NCBI GenBank assembly: GCA_026417715.1
Contig: JAOACU010000124.1
Coordinates: forward strand, 1 to 8,296
Source of the DNA: Anaerolineae bacterium
Lineage (GTDB): Bacteria > Chloroflexota > Anaerolineae > UBA4142
Length of the DNA stretch: 8,296 nt
Reading direction: 5' to 3'
Under the pieces are notes generated by a model that saw only the letters and a program-made list of their open reading frames with translations, did no database searches and was not told the DNA's origin. Positions within the stretch are counted from its first letter, which is position 1, and each line of letters begins with the position of its first letter. The translations under genes were made by a program, and so were the position numbers. Positions 6,275-8,296 of the stretch are shown one piece after another.

Positions 6275-7408
6275 TTATTGAATCAAACCGATGGCTTTGA
6301 GAACTTGGGTAACGCGCACATTTTCCTCGTCGAGGAATTTTCCGTACGCATCGCCCGTCAAGAACAAATCGTCCCATTCGTTCTTGACGAGAATTTCTTG
6401 CCACGCTTTGCTGTTGCGCATTCGCGTCAACGCTTCGATGAGCCACGCGCGCGTCTCGGCGTCAATGCCGGGTGAGCCAACAACGCCGCGCCAGTTGGCA
6501 AGCACAACATCCACACCACTTTCCTTCAAAGTCGGCGTGGGGTCTTTGCCGATTTTCTTCTCCGAGGACACGGCGAGGAAACGCATCTTGCCTGCATCCA
6601 CATGCGCTTTCCATTCGCCATAACCGGACACGCCAACGGTGACCTGACCACCGATGACAGCGGCGGCTGATTCACCACCACCAGCGAACGCGACATAGTT
6701 CACGTTCTTGATGTCCACGCCAACTGCCTGCGCGATCAAACCGACGAGAATATGATCAGTGCCGCCCGCCGAGCCACCGCCCCACGAAATACTCTTGGGG
6801 TCTTTTTTGAAATCGGCGATCAACTCTTGCAGTGTCTTGTACTTGGAATTGGTGGGCACGGCGATCACTTCATACTCGCCGGTCAAGCGCGCAAGTGGAA
6901 CAGTGTCCTTGAGCGTAACTGCGCTCTTGTTTGTCAAAATCCCACCGACCATCACGAGACCCATCGTCATAATGGTATGCGGGTCTTTTTTCGAGACGAA
7001 TTCCGCCAAGCCGATCGTACCCGCTGCACCACCTTTGTTGGTGACCTCAACCGCAACGGGAACGATCTTTTCGTTCGTCAAGACCTGCTGCATCAAGCGC
7101 GACGTTTGATCCCAGCCCCCACCTGGATTCGCAGGTGCGAGGATAGTGAGCGTTTTGCTGGGATAGCCACTCTTGGTCACGGGTAGCGGACCTGTGGCTA
7201 CGGTAGGAACAGCCGTAGGTTTGGGTGCTTCAGTTGGCTTGGGGGCTTCGGTCGGTTTCGGTGCTTCCGTTGGTTTCGGTGCTTCCGTTGGTTTGGGTGC
7301 AGCGGTTGGCGGTGCGGCTGTGGGCGCGGGTGTCGGTGCAGGCGCGCATGCCGCAACGATGACAACGAGTGCAAGCAAGGCAAACAGAACGATTTTCTTG
7401 TCAAACAT
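6275..7408 (-). CDS. tctC: Tripartite tricarboxylate transporter substrate-binding lipoprotein TctC (Bug family)
   Basis: This 377-residue extracytoplasmic receptor captures the carboxylate and delivers it to TctAB. Residues 1-20 form a lipoprotein signal (KK then a hydrophobic core) ending in the lipobox VAAC with C21 as the lipidated cysteine. A Pro/Ala/Thr linker follows, including KPTEAP repeats at 39-62 and KPTAVP at 63-68. The binding domain starts near 84 with KTLTILAPANPGGGWDQTSR (the GGGWD motif near 97-100 is typical of TctC), then GAAGTIGLAEFV (127-138), the SWGGGSAGGTDHI region (208-220) and VNYVAFAGGGESAAAVIGG (236-254). ATG 7408 has AGGAGG four bases upstream. Membrane anchoring by lipid plus a long flexible linker is expected in a Gram-positive or monoderm-like cell such as Chloroflexota, whereas proteobacterial TctC is usually a soluble periplasmic protein. 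The true ligand is inferred, not shown. Confidence 0.96.
   Translation of the reverse strand: MFDKKIVLFALLALVVIVAACAPAPTPAPTAAPPTAAPKPTEAPKPTEAPKPTEAPKPTEAPKPTAVPTVATGPLPVTKSGYPSKTLTILAPANPGGGWDQTSRLMQQVLTNEKIVPVAVEVTNKGGAAGTIGLAEFVSKKDPHTIMTMGLVMVGGILTNKSAVTLKDTVPLARLTGEYEVIAVPTNSKYKTLQELIADFKKDPKSISWGGGSAGGTDHILVGLIAQAVGVDIKNVNYVAFAGGGESAAAVIGGQVTVGVSGYGEWKAHVDAGKMRFLAVSSEKKIGKDPTPTLKESGVDVVLANWRGVVGSPGIDAETRAWLIEALTRMRNSKAWQEILVKNEWDDLFLTGDAYGKFLDEENVRVTQVLKAIGLIQ
7218..7307. repeat. 18-bp minisatellite encoding the KPTEAP linker of TctC
   Basis: Five contiguous 18-base units lie within tctC; units 3 (7254-7271) and 4 (7272-7289) are identical and the outer ones are diverged. Each unit encodes six residues of the KPTEAP type. 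The number of units can change without a frame shift, so linker length is likely variable between strains. Confidence 0.9.
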
Positions 7409-7463
7409 TTCTCCTCCTTTTTTCTAGAAATTCGATGAACAACGAATCTTGGGGAATCGGCAA
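7401..7463 (-). CDS. Candidate 20-codon leader ORF upstream of tctC
   Basis: The Shine-Dalgarno AAAGGAGGTG (7478-7469) matches the 16S rRNA tail unusually well but sits about 60 bases before tctC. Seven bases after its GGAGG core is a TTG at 7463, which opens a 20-codon frame beginning MPIPQDSLF and ending KRRRNV. Its TGA (7403-7401) overlaps codons 2-3 of tctC, so a ribosome finishing it would be placed on the tctC start. This layout fits a translationally coupled leader peptide. The tctC start has its own AGGAGG, so coupling is not required. No family is recognisable, and the frame may be fortuitous with the strong site a relic. Confidence 0.35.
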   Translation of the reverse strand: MPIPQDSLFIEFLEKRRRNV

Positions 7464-7468
7464 GCAAC

Positions 7469-7478
7469 CACCTCCTTT
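7469..7478 (-). promoter_or_regulatory. Near-perfect Shine-Dalgarno far upstream of tctC
   Basis: Minus-strand AAAGGAGGTG matches ten bases complementary to the usual 3' end of bacterial 16S rRNA. It is the strongest ribosome site in the window, yet the nearest start is a TTG, not the tctC ATG 60 bases further on. Confidence 0.6.
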
Positions 7479-7512
7479 CAATATCCTAGCGTGAGGCAAA
7501 GCCGATGCGACG

Positions 7513-8178
7513 TTACAGATACTGTCGCGCGTGCCTCCACGAATGTTCGATATGTTCTGCCATCAAGCGCGTCGCGCGTTTTTCATCGCGACGACTCAAC
7601 GCGGCAAGGATTTGCCGATGCTCACGCACAGCAATCGGGGTGCGGGTACTTTCTTGGATATTGAGACTACGAAATCGCTGAATTTCTTCACCGATTTCCA
7701 GCACCAAGCGCGCCAATCGCCGATTCCCGCTCATCTCGGCAATCGTCCGATGAAAGTCAATGCTGGCTTCCACCACTTGGGCTTGATCGTGATCGGCGAG
7801 GGCGCGTGTAGTGCGCTGGAGAATCGCTTGCAATTGTTGGCGATAGGCGGGGGTGAAATGGCGCACCGCAAGTCGTATCGCGAGGACTTCGAGATGTTGA
7901 CGAATTTGATACAGTTCTTCGACCTCGCGCGGATCGAGGGCTTGGACGACGACCCCTTGACGATTGACGGTGACGAGGCGTTCTTGTTCAAGGCGGCGGA
8001 AGGCTTCGCGCACTGGATTGCGCGACAAGCCCATCCTAGCGGCAATATCTCGTTCGATGAGACGTTCGCCGGGTTTGAACTGTCCCGTGAGGATGGCGCG
8101 ACGCAGGGCAAGATACGCCTCGTCGCGCAGTGGACGACGCACGGAGAGATCAATCTGGAGACCAAGGTCTTGCCCCAT
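7513..8178 (-). CDS. GntR-family transcriptional regulator, FadR/FCD subfamily
   Basis: The 221-residue product has an N-terminal winged helix-turn-helix (about 15-82): AYLALRRAILTGQFKPGERL, then ERDIAARMGLSRNPVREAFRRLEQERLV, the classic GntR recognition region, and a wing ending near VVVQAL. The C-terminal all-helical FCD ligand domain (about 86-215) shows H143 in DFHRTIAEMSGN, H187 in REHRQIL and H209 in AEHIEHS, which suit metal-assisted binding of a carboxylate. The Asp usually four residues before the first His appears to be S139, with D141 two residues before it, which is a small oddity. I chose ATG 8178: the predicted promoter places the message start near 8209, so a longer frame from TTG 8277 would begin upstream of the transcript. 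It precedes tctC by 104 bases in the same direction. It probably senses citrate or a similar acid and controls its own promoter and tctCBA-acnA. The ligand is inferred from context. Confidence 0.92.
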   Translation of the reverse strand: MGQDLGLQIDLSVRRPLRDEAYLALRRAILTGQFKPGERLIERDIAARMGLSRNPVREAFRRLEQERLVTVNRQGVVVQALDPREVEELYQIRQHLEVLAIRLAVRHFTPAYRQQLQAILQRTTRALADHDQAQVVEASIDFHRTIAEMSGNRRLARLVLEIGEEIQRFRSLNIQESTRTPIAVREHRQILAALSRRDEKRATRLMAEHIEHSWRHARQYL

Positions 8179-8200
8179 CGCGGTTTGTGCCCTCCCCTTT

Positions 8201-8224
8201 TGGTATACCGTATACAGTATACCA
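8201..8224. promoter_or_regulatory. Predicted operator: three GTATAC cores at 7-bp spacing in a 24-bp palindrome
   Basis: GTATAC occurs at 8203-8208, 8210-8215 and 8217-8222. The outer arms TGGTATAC and GTATACCA are perfect reverse complements around the central GTATAC; only the two single-base spacers (C and A) break the symmetry. FCD-type GntR regulators often bind GTATAC-like or GGTATA-like cores (NanR is a known GGTATA-repeat binder). The site overlaps the predicted -10 box and lies 23 bases upstream of the regulator start, which predicts repression of its own promoter. Confidence 0.75.
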
Positions 8225-8244
8225 CAAAACGTGTCTCGCGTCAA
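8216..8244 (-). promoter_or_regulatory. Predicted sigma70-type promoter of the regulator (and possibly the tct-acnA operon)
   Basis: On the minus strand the -35 box TTGACG (8244-8239) and the -10 box TATACT (8221-8216) are separated by exactly 17 bases. Each differs from consensus by one base. The predicted transcription start is near 8209, giving a leader of about 30 bases with a GGGGAGGG ribosome site before the ATG at 8178. The -10 lies inside the palindromic operator. No comparably good promoter is visible between the regulator and tctC. Confidence 0.7.
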
Positions 8245-8296
8245 TGGTTTGGCGCAATTATCTTGCGGCGGGTACAAAGTCGGCGTTGGCGACTCG
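8225..8296. other. Upstream edge region, no assigned gene
   Basis: Apart from the -35 box at 8239-8244 this stretch holds no feature I can support. A plus-strand ATG at 8244 opens a frame that runs off the window edge, starting MVWRNYLAAG, but it lacks a visible ribosome binding site and is only 17 complete codons long, so I do not call it. Confidence 0.4.

Noticed and set aside
7198..7467. An 89-codon minus-strand frame from TTG 7467 overlapping tctC
   Set aside because: It is out of frame with tctC, its start is only 3 bases after the GGAGG core, and its product is Arg/His/Pro-rich from the minisatellite read in another frame.
8253..8270. Small CGCAA/TTGCG inverted repeat upstream of the promoter
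   Set aside because: The arms are only 5 bp and no related copy is seen elsewhere; this is likely chance.
8179..8277. Longer N-terminus of the regulator from TTG 8277
   Set aside because: The extra residues do not resemble GntR proteins, and the predicted promoter and operator lie inside this extension; ATG 8178 has a purine-rich ribosome site.
8244..8296. A divergent plus-strand gene starting MVWRNYLAAG
   Set aside because: It has 17 complete codons before the edge, no ribosome site, no family recognised, and its ATG overlaps the -35 box of the opposite promoter; it needs flanking sequence.

Overview
All recognised genes lie on the minus strand, so transcription runs from the right edge (about 8.2 kb) to the left edge (base 1). 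In transcription order they are: a GntR/FCD-type regulator (8178-7513); a possible 20-codon leader frame; the three parts of a tripartite tricarboxylate transporter, tctC (7408-6275), tctB (6099-5629) and tctA (5641-4094); an AcnA-type aconitase (4041-1357); a Uma2/DUF820 family protein (1253-534); and a multi-pass membrane protein cut by the window edge (537-1). No rRNA, tRNA, CRISPR, transposase or integrase was seen. No stretch longer than 300 bases lacks a gene; the longest gap is about 175 bases between tctC and tctB.

The core reads as a citrate (or related tricarboxylate) use module. A lipoprotein receptor (TctC) captures the substrate outside the membrane, TctB and TctA carry it in, and aconitase converts citrate to isocitrate for the TCA or glyoxylate route. 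The regulator gene has a well-formed sigma70-like promoter (TTGACG, 17 bases, TATACT). Its -10 box lies inside a near-perfect 24-bp palindrome built from three GTATAC cores spaced 7 bp apart, which predicts autoregulation. No second good promoter is visible before tctC, so regulator, transporter and aconitase may form one transcript. The Uma2 gene and the membrane-protein gene overlap by ATGA and look like a separate coupled pair.

The most unusual layer is the repeat content. Short tandem arrays of 7-bp (once 8-bp) units sit between genes and, strikingly, inside the aconitase reading frame at three places, where 7-mers in multiples that keep the frame encode low-complexity peptide patches. 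The aconitase stop codon itself lies in an 8-bp repeat array. Three hairpins separate tctC from tctB, and two share the same GGACAAGTTT arm, as in REP-like elements.

The organism is probably a bacterium of the Chloroflexota (Anaerolineae-like) or another lineage rich in heptamer repeats. This rests on the heptamer arrays, a lipoprotein with a KPTEAP-repeat linker, a Uma2 gene, and base composition slightly above half G+C by eye. It is an inference from style, not from a marker gene. Nothing here amounts to a clearly new biological system. The repeat invasion of aconitase, the triple-core operator, the leader frame before tctC and the inter-cistronic hairpins deserve follow-up.
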